Source of the DNA: CAVZCC01 sp963773765
Lineage (GTDB): Bacteria; Actinomycetota; Acidimicrobiia; Acidimicrobiales; Microtrichaceae
Reading direction: 5' to 3'
NCBI GenBank assembly: GCA_963773765.1
Contig: CAVZCC010000001.1
Coordinates: 310,001 to 374,000 of the forward strand
Length of the DNA stretch: 64,000 nucleotides
The notes below the pieces were generated by a model. The model did not search any database. It was not told where the DNA came from and saw only the letters and a list, made by a program, of their open reading frames with translations. The first letter of the stretch is position 1. Every line of letters begins with the position of its first letter. The translations under genes were made by a program, and so were the position numbers. Below are positions 8,550 to 16,913 of this stretch, one piece after another.

Positions 8550-9056
8550 ATGGACGACGACGAGCTGATCGAAGAGGAACTCGAGGAAGAGGAGCTCGCG
8601 GAGGACGAGGACGAGGTCCTCGCGGACGAGGAACTCGAGGAAGTCCCCATCGACGAGGTCGAGGATGACGCCGAGGTGGTGGTCGTCGTCGAGGAGGACG
8701 ACGAGGACGAGGTTCCCGTCGCACGCAAGAAGCGCGCTGCCGGCGACGACGACGACGAGGACGACGACGAGGTCGACCCGGACGACGTCGAGGCGGACCT
8801 CGACACCATCCTGAAGGACCGCATCGCGGCAGGGGACGACGACGAGGACGAGGACGAGGTGGACGACGGCACGGCCGAGCCCGGTGAGCGGGTGGCGGCC
8901 AAGGGTGCCGACGAGTTCACCTGCCAGACCTGCTTCCTCATCGTCCACCCCCGGCAGTTCGGCCGCCCCGGCGCCCTGAGCTGTCCGGAGGGCTACGACC
9001 CCTGCGGCAGCATCGCGGTGGTGAACAAGATCAACAAGCGGGCCAGGAAGGGCTGA
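8550..9056 (+). CDS. Very acidic DUF4193-like protein
   Basis: 168 residues in two parts. Residues 1-110 are almost wholly Asp/Glu with Val, a low-complexity polyanionic stretch with one short basic island (RKKRAAG). Residues 118-168 hold a compact domain with EFTCQTCFLIVHPRQFGR and CPEGYDPCGS, four cysteines in two pairs that could bind zinc. Acidic DUF4193 proteins with this ending are common in actinobacteria and have no settled role. GAGGAAG upstream supports ATG 8550. Confidence 0.75.
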   Translation: MDDDELIEEELEEEELAEDEDEVLADEELEEVPIDEVEDDAEVVVVVEEDDEDEVPVARKKRAAGDDDDEDDDEVDPDDVEADLDTILKDRIAAGDDDEDEDEVDDGTAEPGERVAAKGADEFTCQTCFLIVHPRQFGRPGALSCPEGYDPCGSIAVVNKINKRARKG

Positions 9057-9119
9057 GCGGTCGGCCGGTCCGGCCCGGCCGATTACCGCGCCCCCCGGTC
9101 CTGCGGGCATGCTGGAACC

Positions 9120-9596
9120 ATGAGCGAGGACGAACGGCCCGCCGGTCCCGGCGGCCTCCTGGAACTGCCCCTCGTGGTGCTGGACGAGGTCATGAGGGTC
9201 GTGCCGCGCCTGATCGACCGCACCCGCTCCCAGACCGAGCTGGCCCGGTCCCTGGCGTCGCACCTCCCCTGCATCGGCGGTCTCCTGGCCCCGCACCCGA
9301 CGGTGCCCGTACCGGCCCACGAGGCCCCCCAGCCCATCGACGTGCTGCAGGTCGTGGCCCTCCATGACGAGCCGTCCGGAGACGCTCCGGCGGCAGCTCC
9401 GGACACCACGGCCGTCGCCGGGCCCAGCGAGTCCAGCCTGGCCGTGCCGGACTACGACAGCCTCGCCGCCTCCCAGGTGGTGCCGCGCCTGGCCGCGCTC
9501 AACGAGCAGGAACTGGCAGAGGTGCAGGCCTACGAGCGGGCCCACCGCAACCGCCAGACGATCCTCAACAAGGTCGCCCAGCTGCAGGCCCGGTGA
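9120..9596 (+). CDS. Hypothetical protein with a conserved C-terminal YD.L...V..L motif
   Basis: A 158-residue soluble protein. Residues 5-65 form a probable helical region ending in an Ala/Pro linker. The last 45 residues (PDYDSLAASQVVPRLAALNE and then YERAHRNRQTILNKVAQL) match a short motif seen at the end of many actinobacterial proteins of unknown function (DUF8129-like). A CATGCT box ends six bases before ATG 9120. The stop overlaps the next start by four bases. Function unknown. Confidence 0.6.
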   Translation: MSEDERPAGPGGLLELPLVVLDEVMRVVPRLIDRTRSQTELARSLASHLPCIGGLLAPHPTVPVPAHEAPQPIDVLQVVALHDEPSGDAPAAAPDTTAVAGPSESSLAVPDYDSLAASQVVPRLAALNEQELAEVQAYERAHRNRQTILNKVAQLQAR

Positions 9597-10123
9597 CACC
9601 GGGCCCCGATCGATCGGAGACCACCGTGGCCGTCGGCTACGAGCCCCAGGTGCGAGCGGCCGGACCGGACGACCTGGAGCACCTCGCCCGTCTGGCCACG
9701 CTGGCCCGGGCCCACGTGGAGGCCGAGCGGGGTGGCGACATCTTCCTGCAGCGGGAGGCCCGCCCCTGGCCCACGGAGCCGTCGTTGCGGGCGGACCTGG
9801 CCGACCGGGGCCGGCTCGTGCTCGTGGGCTGCCTCGGCCGTGTTCCCGTCGGCTATGCCGTCGCCGGCGTGGAACCCACCCGCGGTGCGCATCTGGCGGT
9901 GATCGGCGACCTCTTCGTGGAGCCCGAGGCCAGGGGCGTCGGGGTGGGCAACGTGTTGATGGCCGAGTTGCTCCGGTGGGCGGTGGAGCAGGGGTGCACC
10001 GGCATCGATGCCACCGCCCTGCCCGGGGACCGGGAGACCAAGAACTTCTTCGAGAGCTTCGGTCTGGTGGCCCGTCGCATCACGGTGCACCGCCGCCTGG
10101 GCCCCGCGGGCGACCCGGCGTGA
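9593..10123 (+). CDS. GNAT family N-acetyltransferase
   Basis: A 176-residue acetyltransferase of the GNAT fold, which moves an acetyl group from acetyl-CoA to an amine. The acetyl-CoA binding segment is visible as VIGDLFVEPEARGVGVGNVL (motif A, R/Q-x-x-G-x-G/A), followed by ALPGDRETKNFFESFGLVAR, the usual C-terminal signature. It starts at a GTGA overlap with the preceding gene and ends in a GTGA overlap with the Nudix gene, so the three are probably one transcription unit. The acceptor cannot be predicted. Confidence 0.85.
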   Translation: MTPGPDRSETTVAVGYEPQVRAAGPDDLEHLARLATLARAHVEAERGGDIFLQREARPWPTEPSLRADLADRGRLVLVGCLGRVPVGYAVAGVEPTRGAHLAVIGDLFVEPEARGVGVGNVLMAELLRWAVEQGCTGIDATALPGDRETKNFFESFGLVARRITVHRRLGPAGDPA

Positions 10124-10539
10124 GCACCACCACCGGCGGGCGTCCGGAGGTGTGCGTCGGCGCGGTGGTCGTCCGCGGCAACGACCTGCTGATGGTGCGG
10201 CGCGGCCACGGCCCCGGGGCGGGCCAGTGGTCCGTTCCCGGCGGCCGGGTGGAGCGGGGAGAGACCCTGGCCGAGGCCGTGGTGCGGGAGCTGGAGGAGG
10301 AGACCGGTCTGGAGGGCCTGTGCGGGCCGTTCCTGGGGTGGGTGGAGCGCCTCGACGACGACGCCCACTTCGTGATCATGGACTTCGAGGTGGTGGTCCT
10401 GTCCCCGGACCCGCCGACCGCGGGCAGTGACGCGGCCGAGGCGCGGTGGGTCCCCGTCTGGGAGGTCCCCGAGCTCAACCTGGTGGACGGCATGGCCGAG
10501 TTCCTGTCGGAGCACGGCGTGATCGAGACCCTGACCTAG
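10120..10539 (+). CDS. Nudix hydrolase
   Basis: A 139-residue Nudix enzyme, which hydrolyses nucleoside diphosphates linked to another group. The full Nudix box is present, from GGRVERGETLAEAVVREL to EEETGL (G-x5-E-x7-REUxEExGU). The start is GTG 10120, overlapping the GNAT stop. Length and layout are typical. The substrate is not predictable; short stand-alone Nudix proteins include ADP-ribose pyrophosphatases and oxidised-nucleotide sanitisers. Confidence 0.88.
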   Translation: MSTTTGGRPEVCVGAVVVRGNDLLMVRRGHGPGAGQWSVPGGRVERGETLAEAVVRELEEETGLEGLCGPFLGWVERLDDDAHFVIMDFEVVVLSPDPPTAGSDAAEARWVPVWEVPELNLVDGMAEFLSEHGVIETLT

Positions 10540-10561
10540 GGGCGGGGAGCGGCCCCGCCCC
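10539..10561. terminator. GC hairpin between convergent genes
   Basis: GGGGCGGGG and CCCCGCCCC form a perfect 9-bp stem with loop AGCGG just after the Nudix stop and before the crotonase stop on the other strand. There is no U-tract, so its termination strength is uncertain. Confidence 0.5.
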
Positions 10562-10566
10562 GTTGC

Positions 10567-11343
10567 TCAGCGGCCCTTCCAGACCGGCTTGCGCTTCTCC
10601 GCGAACGCGGTGAGGCCCTCGCCGAAGTCCTCGGTGCCGAACATCTTCATGATGCCGTCGCCGGACATCTTCCAGCCGACGTCGTCGGGCTGGTCGGTGG
10701 CCTCGAGCACGATCTTGCGGCTCTCCCGGACCGCCAGCGGCGCATTCTCGGCGATCTCCGCAGCCAGGCCCTTGGCCGTCTCCAGCGCCTCGCCCTCCTC
10801 GCACAGTCGGTTGACCCAGCCGAAGTCGTAGGCCCGCTCGGCCGGGAAGTCGAGGCGCCCGGTGAGTGCCAGTTCCATGGCGATGTTGCGGGGGATCTTG
10901 CGCGGCAGCCGGAACAGGCCGCCGGCGGCCGCCACCAGGTTGCGCTTCACCTCGGGGATGCCGAACACGGCGGTCCGGGACGCCACCACCAGGTCCGCGG
11001 CCAGCACCAGTTCGGTGCCGCCGGCCAGGGCCGGTCCGTCGACGGCGGCGATGATGGGCTTGGTCCGCTCCCGGGTGACGAAGCCGCCGAAGCCACCCTT
11101 GGCCGTCTGCATCCCGCCGGGATCGACCGCCATCTGCTTGAGGTCCGCCCCGGCGCAGAAGATGTAGCCCTTCTCCGTCCGGGCACCGGTGAGGATGCCC
11201 ACCCAGACCTCGTCGTCGGCCTCGATCTGGTCGATGGCCGACTCGATGCCCTGCGCCACGTCGCTGTTGACGGCGTTGCGGGCGTCGGGTCGGTTGATCG
11301 TGATGATGCCGACGTTGCCCTGCTTCTCGTAGTCCACGCTCAT
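10567..11343 (-). CDS. Enoyl-CoA hydratase/isomerase (crotonase family)
   Basis: A 258-residue crotonase-fold protein, acting on CoA thioesters. The oxyanion-hole loop is FCAGADLKQMA, followed by DGPALAGGTELVLAADLV and FGIPEVKRNLVAAAGGLF; the two glutamates in these segments occupy the catalytic positions of enoyl-CoA hydratases. It is complete. The promoter region, shared with the divergent HAD gene, holds a TAGATT box and an imperfect copy of an inverted repeat also found before the LLM gene at 59 kb, so a TetR-type fatty-acid or catabolic regulator is plausible. Confidence 0.88.
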   Translation of the reverse strand: MSVDYEKQGNVGIITINRPDARNAVNSDVAQGIESAIDQIEADDEVWVGILTGARTEKGYIFCAGADLKQMAVDPGGMQTAKGGFGGFVTRERTKPIIAAVDGPALAGGTELVLAADLVVASRTAVFGIPEVKRNLVAAAGGLFRLPRKIPRNIAMELALTGRLDFPAERAYDFGWVNRLCEEGEALETAKGLAAEIAENAPLAVRESRKIVLEATDQPDDVGWKMSGDGIMKMFGTEDFGEGLTAFAEKRKPVWKGR

Positions 11344-11365
11344 GGCGGGGCAATCTAGTGCAGCT

Positions 11366-11383
11366 CTTGACCGGTCGGTCTAC
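11366..11383. promoter_or_regulatory. Imperfect TetR-type operator (CTTGACCG-GT-CGGTCTAC)
   Basis: Left arm CTTGACCG and right arm CGGTCTAC around a GT spacer. It lies between the crotonase and HAD genes. The left arm and spacer are identical to the perfect palindrome at 59032-59049. Confidence 0.45.
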
Positions 11384-11420
11384 TTGGGGCGGGTCTCACG
11401 GGCGCAGTGGTGGCCGGGGC

Positions 11421-11426
11421 TACCGT
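11421..11426 (+). promoter_or_regulatory. -10 box (TACCGT) of the HAD gene
   Basis: TACCGT lies seven bases before GTG 11434. Confidence 0.45.
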
Positions 11427-11433
11427 GCCGGTC

Positions 11434-11988
11434 GTGCAGCACACCGTCCAGGCCCTGGTGTTCGACTTCGACGGGACGCTGGTCGACTCCGACGCGGCCC
11501 TCGTCGCCCCCTTCGAGGCGCTGGGCGTGCCGCGGGAGGAGATCAGCTTCGGCCACGCCATCGCCACCGAGTGCGAACGGCTGGGCATCTCCATGGACCA
11601 CTACGTGGAGCTCTATGACCAGACGGTGGTGCAGCCGTTCCCCGGTGTGGCCGCAGTGGTGCCCCGGCTCCCGCGGTGGGCGCTGTGCTCCAACAAGCAC
11701 CCGGTGTCCGGGGTGGAGGAGCTCCGGAGGCTCGGGTGGGAGCCCGAGGTCGCCCTGTTCGCGGACCACTTCGACTGGGAGCACAAGTCGATCGCCCCCG
11801 TGCTGGAGTTCCTGGACCTCCCGCCGGACGCGGTGGTGATGGTGGGCGACAGCGAGGGTGACGTCCGGTGCGCCGAGGAGGTGGGGTGCGGCTTCGTCTG
11901 GGCCGGCTGGAACCCGCGGGTTGCCGCGGCGGGGCCGTCCGGGCGGGTCCTGCAGGACCCCGAGGAGCTACTCGGCCTGTTCGGCTGA
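11434..11988 (+). CDS. HAD superfamily phosphatase
   Basis: A 184-residue haloacid-dehalogenase hydrolase. Motif I is FDFDGTLVDSD with the nucleophile Asp and the acid Asp, motif II ALCSNKHP, motif III lysine in WEHKSI, and motif IV MVGDSEGD. This is the layout of phosphoglycolate-phosphatase-like enzymes, though the cap is small. The start GTG 11434 follows a TACCGT box; an upstream GTG (11407) would add nine residues that do not look conserved. The 3' end overlaps the convergent gene by 21 bases. Substrate unknown. Confidence 0.8.
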   Translation: MQHTVQALVFDFDGTLVDSDAALVAPFEALGVPREEISFGHAIATECERLGISMDHYVELYDQTVVQPFPGVAAVVPRLPRWALCSNKHPVSGVEELRRLGWEPEVALFADHFDWEHKSIAPVLEFLDLPPDAVVMVGDSEGDVRCAEEVGCGFVWAGWNPRVAAAGPSGRVLQDPEELLGLFG

Positions 11989-13584
11989 GGCGGTTTCGGT
12001 CGGTGCTTCGGGAGCGCGGCTCGGGTGCGGCTTCGGCCGGTGCGTCGGGAGCAGCGGTCTCGGGAGCTGGGGTCTCGGGAGTTTCAGTCTCGGGAGTTGC
12101 GGCTTCGGCCGGTGCGTCGGGAGCAGGGGTCTCCGGAGCTGGGGTCTCGGGAGCTGCAGCCTCGGCCGGCGGCGTCGGGAGATGCAGCCTCGGCCGGTGC
12201 GTCGGGAGATGGAGCCTCGGCCGGTGCCTCGGCGGCGGGTTCCTGCGTCGTGGGCCGGTCTGACTTGGGTCGGTCTGCCTTGGGCCGGTCCGCCTTGGGT
12301 CGGTCCGGGCCCTGGCCTGCCGCCCGGCCCGCCGGGCTTGCCGCCGGGTCCACCGGGCTTGCCGCCGCGGCCGCGGGGCGGGCGGCGACGCTTGGCCGCA
12401 GCGGCCTCCGACGGGTCGACGCCGAAGAGCTCGGCGACCTTGGGGACGCGGTCTGCGACGCGGCGGACGGCCTCCATGAGCTCCTCGGTCGGCTCGGCCG
12501 GCTTGGCCGCGGGGACCACCTGCATGCGGACGGGGGAGAAGGCCAGGGCGTCGACCGCGGCGGCCCACAGCTCCTGGTTGGTGCCGGCGGTGAGGCCTTC
12601 GGAGACGGCCGTGACCAGCCGGGCCGACAACTCCGGTGGGACCGGGGTGCCGGCCTTGGGCGGACGGGAGCTCAGTCGCAGCGCCCGGACGAAGCGGCCG
12701 GCGTCCAGGTTGGCCGTGATGTCGGTGACCCAGTTGACGTGCTCCTCCTCGACCCTGCGGGTGAGGCCGGACTGGAGCTGTTCCTTGAGGGCCTTGGACT
12801 CGTCGTCGCGGGCCACGCCATCGGCCGCAACCACGACGGACCGCAGGTCGCGCAGATCCAGCTCGTCCAGGTCGGCCAGGGCCGCGGTGGCACGGTCCTT
12901 CCACTCGGCAGCACGGAGGCGGGGCAGGAGCTGCTCGGCCATCGCCACCAGCTGCTCGGACGGCACCTCGGGCTGGTTCTGGGCCCGGGCCTCCTCGTTC
13001 TGCTTGGCGATCGCCTCGCGGACGGCGGGGACACCGCCCTTCAGGACCTGGTCGGCGATCGGGCGCTGCTCCACGGGGAGCTCGTCCAGGACCGCGGCCC
13101 GGTAGGCGCGGCCCGGGCGCAGGCGCTTGGGCTTGGGTCGCTCCGGGACCGGGTCCGGGCGCGGGCCGCGGGGGCGGCTGTCGCCGCGCTCACCCCGCTC
13201 GTTGCGGTCACGGCGGGGGCCGCGGTCACCACGGTCGCCGCGGTCGCGGTCACCGTCGCGGCGCCGTCCGCCGCCACGCCGGTCGTCGTCCCGGCGGCCC
13301 TTCTTGGCCAGCTGGGTGGTGACGAGGGGCTCCTCCTTGCCGGACCCGATGATCTCCAGCAGCTCGGGCTCCTTGCGGGCGGCCTTGGGTGCGAGCACGG
13401 ACACGATCTCGATGCCGTCCACCATGAACTCGGCATCGGCCCGCAGGACGTCACCCACCTTGGCCCCACCGGGGAGGACGTCACCGGCCATCTCGCCCTT
13501 GGGCTGGCGGGCGCCGGCGGCGCGCCACGTCCAGGTCCCGTCCGGGCGTTCGCTGGTGAGCTCGATCTCGAGACGGCGCGACAT
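11968..13584 (-). CDS. Hypothetical protein with basic RGD-rich linker and PA-rich tail (tail frameshifted)
   Basis: 538 residues as read. Residues 1-85 form a small conserved-looking domain (MSRRLEIELTSERPDGTWTW onward). Residues 95-145 are an Arg/Asp/Gly-rich linker typical of RNA-binding proteins. Residues 150-370 are helical and charged, with no motif I recognise. A Gly/Pro-rich hinge follows. The tail after about residue 410 loses its composition: the continuing Pro-Ala-Glu repeats (APAEAPSPDAPAEA, PETPAPETAAPDAPAEAA) sit in the other two frames between 12.04 and 12.36 kb, returning to this frame for the last 17 residues. Two or three single-base errors in the repeat region explain this. 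A role in RNA metabolism is a guess from composition alone. Confidence 0.6.
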   Translation of the reverse strand: MSRRLEIELTSERPDGTWTWRAAGARQPKGEMAGDVLPGGAKVGDVLRADAEFMVDGIEIVSVLAPKAARKEPELLEIIGSGKEEPLVTTQLAKKGRRDDDRRGGGRRRDGDRDRGDRGDRGPRRDRNERGERGDSRPRGPRPDPVPERPKPKRLRPGRAYRAAVLDELPVEQRPIADQVLKGGVPAVREAIAKQNEEARAQNQPEVPSEQLVAMAEQLLPRLRAAEWKDRATAALADLDELDLRDLRSVVVAADGVARDDESKALKEQLQSGLTRRVEEEHVNWVTDITANLDAGRFVRALRLSSRPPKAGTPVPPELSARLVTAVSEGLTAGTNQELWAAAVDALAFSPVRMQVVPAAKPAEPTEELMEAVRRVADRVPKVAELFGVDPSEAAAAKRRRPPRGRGGKPGGPGGKPGGPGGRPGPGPTQGGPAQGRPTQVRPAHDAGTRRRGTGRGSISRRTGRGCISRRRRPRLQLPRPQLRRPLLPTHRPKPQLPRLKLPRPQLPRPLLPTHRPKPHPSRAPEAPTETASAEQAE

Positions 13585-13683
13585 AAGGGTCCCAACCGTA
13601 CCCAACGGCATGCTGGCCCCCGAAACCGGCCCCGGGCCGGCCTGCGTGCAAGAGTGTCGGCCCGACGACCCCTGGAGGAACCC

Positions 13684-14604
13684 ATGGCCGCCCAGCTCTC
13701 GGGAACCACGATCACGATCACGGGTGTCACCGGCCAGGTGGCGGAGTCGGTCGCGACCGCGCTGGCGGTGGACAACGAGGTGACCGGCGTGGCCCGGTTC
13801 AACGATGCCGCCGCCCGGGACCGCCTGGAGGCGGCCGGCGTCCGGTGCGTGGTGGCGGACCTGGCGTCCGCGGACTTCGCAGCGGTGCCCACGGGGGCCG
13901 ACGCCCTCCTGAACTTCGCCGTGGTGAAGTCCGGCCGGTGGGACCTGGACCTGCGCTCCAACGCGGAGGGCGTGGGCCTGCTGATGGCACACGTGCGCCC
14001 TGCCCGCATGCTGCACTGCTCCTCCACCGGTGTGTACGACCCCGCCGGGTCGACGGTGCTGGACGAGTCGGCGCCGCTGGGGGACAACCACCGACCGATC
14101 ATGCCGACGTACTCGATCTCCAAGATCGCGGCGGAAGAAGTGGTCCGGACCATGTGCCGGTACCTGGACGTCCCCACCACCATCGCCCGCCTCAACGTTC
14201 CCTACGGGGTGGGCCCGGACGGCTCGGCGCGGGGCTGGCCCGCGTTCCACCTGGCCATGATGGAGGCCGGCATGCCCATCCCGGTGCACCCCGACCGCCC
14301 GAACCTGTTCAACCCGATCGACCTGGCCGACATCGCCGCCACCGTCCCCGGCCTCCTCTCCGGTGCCACCACGCCGGCGACCATCGTCAACTGGGCCGGA
14401 TCCGAACAGGTCTCGCTGGAGGAGTGGTGCCACTTCCTGGGTGACCAGTGCGGATACGACGTGGGCTTCGAGGAGACCGAGGAGACCATCGGTGGGGTCA
14501 CGGTGGACACCACGCGGATGGCCGGCCTGTGCGGTCCGACCGCGGTGTCCTGGCGTGACGGATTCACCGCCCTGGCCCGGGCGCACCGGGCCGCTTCGTC
14601 CTGA
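13684..14604 (+). CDS. NAD-dependent epimerase/dehydratase family protein
   Basis: 306 residues with an extended short-chain dehydrogenase fold. The nucleotide-binding loop is TGVTGQVAES near the N-terminus; the catalytic Ser/Tyr/Lys set is visible as CSSTGVYDP and PTYSISKIAAEE (YxxxK), and RLNVPYGVG matches the family's 'R..N.YGP' substrate segment. GGAGG lies seven bases before ATG 13684. The C-terminus (residues 225-306) is a substrate lid without obvious specificity clues. It could act on a nucleotide sugar or on a non-sugar ketone. Confidence 0.82.
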   Translation: MAAQLSGTTITITGVTGQVAESVATALAVDNEVTGVARFNDAAARDRLEAAGVRCVVADLASADFAAVPTGADALLNFAVVKSGRWDLDLRSNAEGVGLLMAHVRPARMLHCSSTGVYDPAGSTVLDESAPLGDNHRPIMPTYSISKIAAEEVVRTMCRYLDVPTTIARLNVPYGVGPDGSARGWPAFHLAMMEAGMPIPVHPDRPNLFNPIDLADIAATVPGLLSGATTPATIVNWAGSEQVSLEEWCHFLGDQCGYDVGFEETEETIGGVTVDTTRMAGLCGPTAVSWRDGFTALARAHRAASS

Positions 14605-14723
14605 CACGGCCCGACGGTACGGTCGTATGTCACCTCGGTTGCGTGTGTATAACGTGCGTATCGCAAGGAGCGTTCGGTATGTTCTCGTGCAGCGCAGTTC
14701 GGGATCGCCACGAAGGAGCCCCC

Positions 14724-15353
14724 ATGAAGTTCAAGCAGGTGCTGGCAGCAGTCATCGTCCCCCTGGCTGTGGCCCTGGCCGTGGCCGGCTGCAGTGGCGA
14801 TGACTCGTCGAAGGGGTCCGACACCACCGAGACCACCGAGGCGACGACGACCACGGCGGCTCCGGCGGCCATGACCGGCACCCCGATGGGATCGCCCCCT
14901 GCGGCGGGCACCGACACCAAGGACCTCAACATCGTGCAGATCGCGGCGGGGACCGGTGACGTGTCGACCCTGACCCGTCTCGTGCTGCTGGCCGGACTCG
15001 CTCCGACCCTGGCCGGTGAGGGTCCGTTCACCGTGTTCGCCCCGCCGAACGCCGCGTTCGACGCCGTGGACCCCGCCACCCTGATGGCCGTCGCGGAGGA
15101 CCGGGAGACGCTGACGACCGTCCTGACCCTGCACGTGGTCCCGGGCCTCTACACCACCGATGACCTCAAGGCCGCGGCCGGCACGAGCCTGACCACCGCG
15201 GCCGGCGGCACGCTGCTGGTGGAGGTCGATGCCGACGGCAACCTGATCGTGGGCGGCGCCAAGGTGATCGGCGACGAGATCCCGGCCAGCAACGGGATCA
15301 TCCACCTGGTGGAGTCGGTGATCACCGCGCCGAATGCGCGGAACGGCGCGTGA
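14724..15353 (+). CDS. Fasciclin (FAS1) domain lipoprotein
   Basis: 209 residues. A lipoprotein signal peptide ends at the lipobox AVAGC (Cys about residue 24), then a Thr/Ser/Glu linker, then one FAS1 domain from about residue 70 with GPFTVFAPPNAAFDAV, LTLHVVPGLYTTDDL and SNGIIHLVESVI. FAS1 lipoproteins of this size (MPT70/83-like) are surface-anchored and thought to mediate adhesion. AAGGAG precedes ATG 14724, and a TATGTT box lies at 14678-14683. The last residues are encoded by the first copy of the hairpin repeats that follow. Confidence 0.9.
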   Translation: MKFKQVLAAVIVPLAVALAVAGCSGDDSSKGSDTTETTEATTTTAAPAAMTGTPMGSPPAAGTDTKDLNIVQIAAGTGDVSTLTRLVLLAGLAPTLAGEGPFTVFAPPNAAFDAVDPATLMAVAEDRETLTTVLTLHVVPGLYTTDDLKAAAGTSLTTAAGGTLLVEVDADGNLIVGGAKVIGDEIPASNGIIHLVESVITAPNARNGA

Positions 15354-15400
15354 TGTGACCGCGCCGAACGGCGCGTGATGTGACCGCGCCCAACGGCGCT
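15322..15400. repeat. Short tandem GC hairpins after the fasciclin gene
   Basis: A 25-bp unit built around CGCGCC-GAAC-GGCGCG, a perfect 6-bp stem with a 4-base loop, occurs at about 15357-15381, with variant copies on both sides. The stop of the fasciclin gene and the convergent mycothione reductase flank it. The array could act as a two-way terminator. Confidence 0.65.
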
Positions 15401-15404
15401 GTGA

Positions 15405-16796
15405 TCAGCCGAGGGCGTCCAGGAGGGCGTTCTCCAGCACCTCCGGCAGGGCCGGGTGGCACCAGATCTGCTCCCGGGCCAGGCGCTCGGCGGTGATGCC
15501 GAACTGCATGGCCTGGGTGGCCTGCTGGACCAGCGTCGCGGCCTGCGGGCCGATGACGTGGGCCCCGAGCAGGAGCCCGGTGTGCTCGCACACCAGGACC
15601 TTGGCGAAGCCGGAGGTGTCCTCCATCGCCCAGCCGTAGGCCACGCCGGCGAGGTCGCACCGGCCCACCCGGTAGGGGTGGCGCCGGGCGAGCAGGTCCA
15701 CCTCGCGCTCGCCGACGGAGCCGATCTCCGGGTGGGAGAAGATGGCGTGGGGCACCACGTCCTGGTGGATCGTGACGGGGTCCTCGGGATGCAGCAGGTT
15801 GTGCGACACGACCCGGGCGTCCTGGTTGGCCAGGTGCTTGAGCTGGAGGGGGTTGCGGATGTCGCCCAGCGCGAAGATCCCCTCGACGCCGGTGGACAGG
15901 GTGTCGTCGGTGATGACGTACCCACCCGGGTCGAGGCGCACGCCGGTGGCGGTGACGTTGAGCTGGCCACCGTTGGGCACCCGCCCGGTGGTGACCAGGA
16001 GCGCGTCACCGGTGACCACCTCCAGGCCGGCGGCGCGGCCGGGGTGCTCGGTGTCCAGCTCCAGGGTGAACTCCCCGTCGGCGTGGGCCACGGAGCGGAC
16101 CTCGCTGTTCAGGTGGAGGTAGGCCCGGCGGCCGAACTCCTCGGTGAAGCGGGCGGAGACCTCGGTGTCCTCGTGGCGGACGAGCCGGTCGCCACGGTGC
16201 ACGATGCTGACCCGGCACCCGAGCGCGGCGAACACGTGGCCGAGTTCCGCTGCGATGTAGCCGCCGCCCAGGATCACCAGGTGCTCGGGCAGCCGGTCGA
16301 CCCGCATGATCGAGTCCGAGGTGTGGAACGGCGTACCGGCCAGGCCCGGGACGGGCGGCAGGTAGGGCCGGGCGCCCGCGGCCAGCACGATGCGGTCGGC
16401 GACCACCTCGGTGGCGTCGGGGCCGTGGCCGACGCGCACGGTGTGCATGCCGGTGAACCGGGCATCGCCCAGGAGGAGGTCCACGCCGTCCTGGCCCGCC
16501 CGGTAGGCCCGACCGCCGGAGGCGATGGGGTCGATGCGACCGAAGATCCGGTCCCGGATGGCGGGCCAGTCCGCGCCGCGGAACTCCAGGTCGACGCCCA
16601 GCGGGGCCGACCCGGCCGCCTCGACGATGCGGTTGGCGGGCACCACCAGCATCTTGGACGGGATGCAGCCCCGGTTCAGGCAGGTGCCGCCGAAGACGTC
16701 GCGTTCCACGATGCCGACGCGCCAGCCCTCGAACTCCGGTGTGAGGATGGAGTTCCCGGAGCCGGAGCCGATGATGAGCAGGTCGAGGTCGGCCAT
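15405..16796 (-). CDS. mtr: Mycothione reductase
   Basis: A 463-residue FAD-dependent pyridine nucleotide-disulfide reductase that reduces mycothiol disulfide, the actinobacterial low-molecular-weight thiol, with NADPH. The FAD loop reads IIGSGSGNSI, the redox disulfide is GTCLNRGCIPSKM (CxxxxC), the NAD(P) loop is GGGYIAAELGHVF, the second FAD motif ends in IFALGDI, and the C-terminal active-site His-Glu pair is CHPALPE. The SGSGNSI loop and the WCHPALPE end favour Mtr over dihydrolipoamide dehydrogenase. A TAGTCT box lies six bases before the ATG. Confidence 0.88.
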   Translation of the reverse strand: MADLDLLIIGSGSGNSILTPEFEGWRVGIVERDVFGGTCLNRGCIPSKMLVVPANRIVEAAGSAPLGVDLEFRGADWPAIRDRIFGRIDPIASGGRAYRAGQDGVDLLLGDARFTGMHTVRVGHGPDATEVVADRIVLAAGARPYLPPVPGLAGTPFHTSDSIMRVDRLPEHLVILGGGYIAAELGHVFAALGCRVSIVHRGDRLVRHEDTEVSARFTEEFGRRAYLHLNSEVRSVAHADGEFTLELDTEHPGRAAGLEVVTGDALLVTTGRVPNGGQLNVTATGVRLDPGGYVITDDTLSTGVEGIFALGDIRNPLQLKHLANQDARVVSHNLLHPEDPVTIHQDVVPHAIFSHPEIGSVGEREVDLLARRHPYRVGRCDLAGVAYGWAMEDTSGFAKVLVCEHTGLLLGAHVIGPQAATLVQQATQAMQFGITAERLAREQIWCHPALPEVLENALLDALG

Positions 16797-16802
16797 GGCC
16801 CG

Positions 16803-16808
16803 AGACTA
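16803..16808 (-). promoter_or_regulatory. -10 box (TAGTCT) of mtr
   Basis: On the minus strand TAGTCT ends six bases before the mtr ATG at 16796. Confidence 0.5.
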
Positions 16809-16838
16809 CGGCCCGCCACAGCGGTTCCGGCCCGTCAC

Positions 16839-16852
16839 TAGAACGCGTTACA
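16839..16852. promoter_or_regulatory. KstR-like operator (TAGAACGCGTTACA)
   Basis: The 14-mer fits the mycobacterial/rhodococcal KstR consensus TnnAACnnGTTnnA at every defined position. It lies 61 bases before the first gene of an acyl-CoA dehydrogenase pair of the steroid-catabolic type, which is where such an operator would be expected. Confidence 0.5.
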
Positions 16853-16913
16853 GTTTCCCGGTCCGCCGCCGGCACGGCCGGGGCCGGACGTCCGGACGAT
16901 CGCAGGGGGACCC

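Noticed and set aside
13585..14607. Long open frame on the minus strand continuing upstream of the RGD-rich protein.
   Set aside because: It is antisense to the epimerase gene, whose motifs are clear, and only reflects high GC content.
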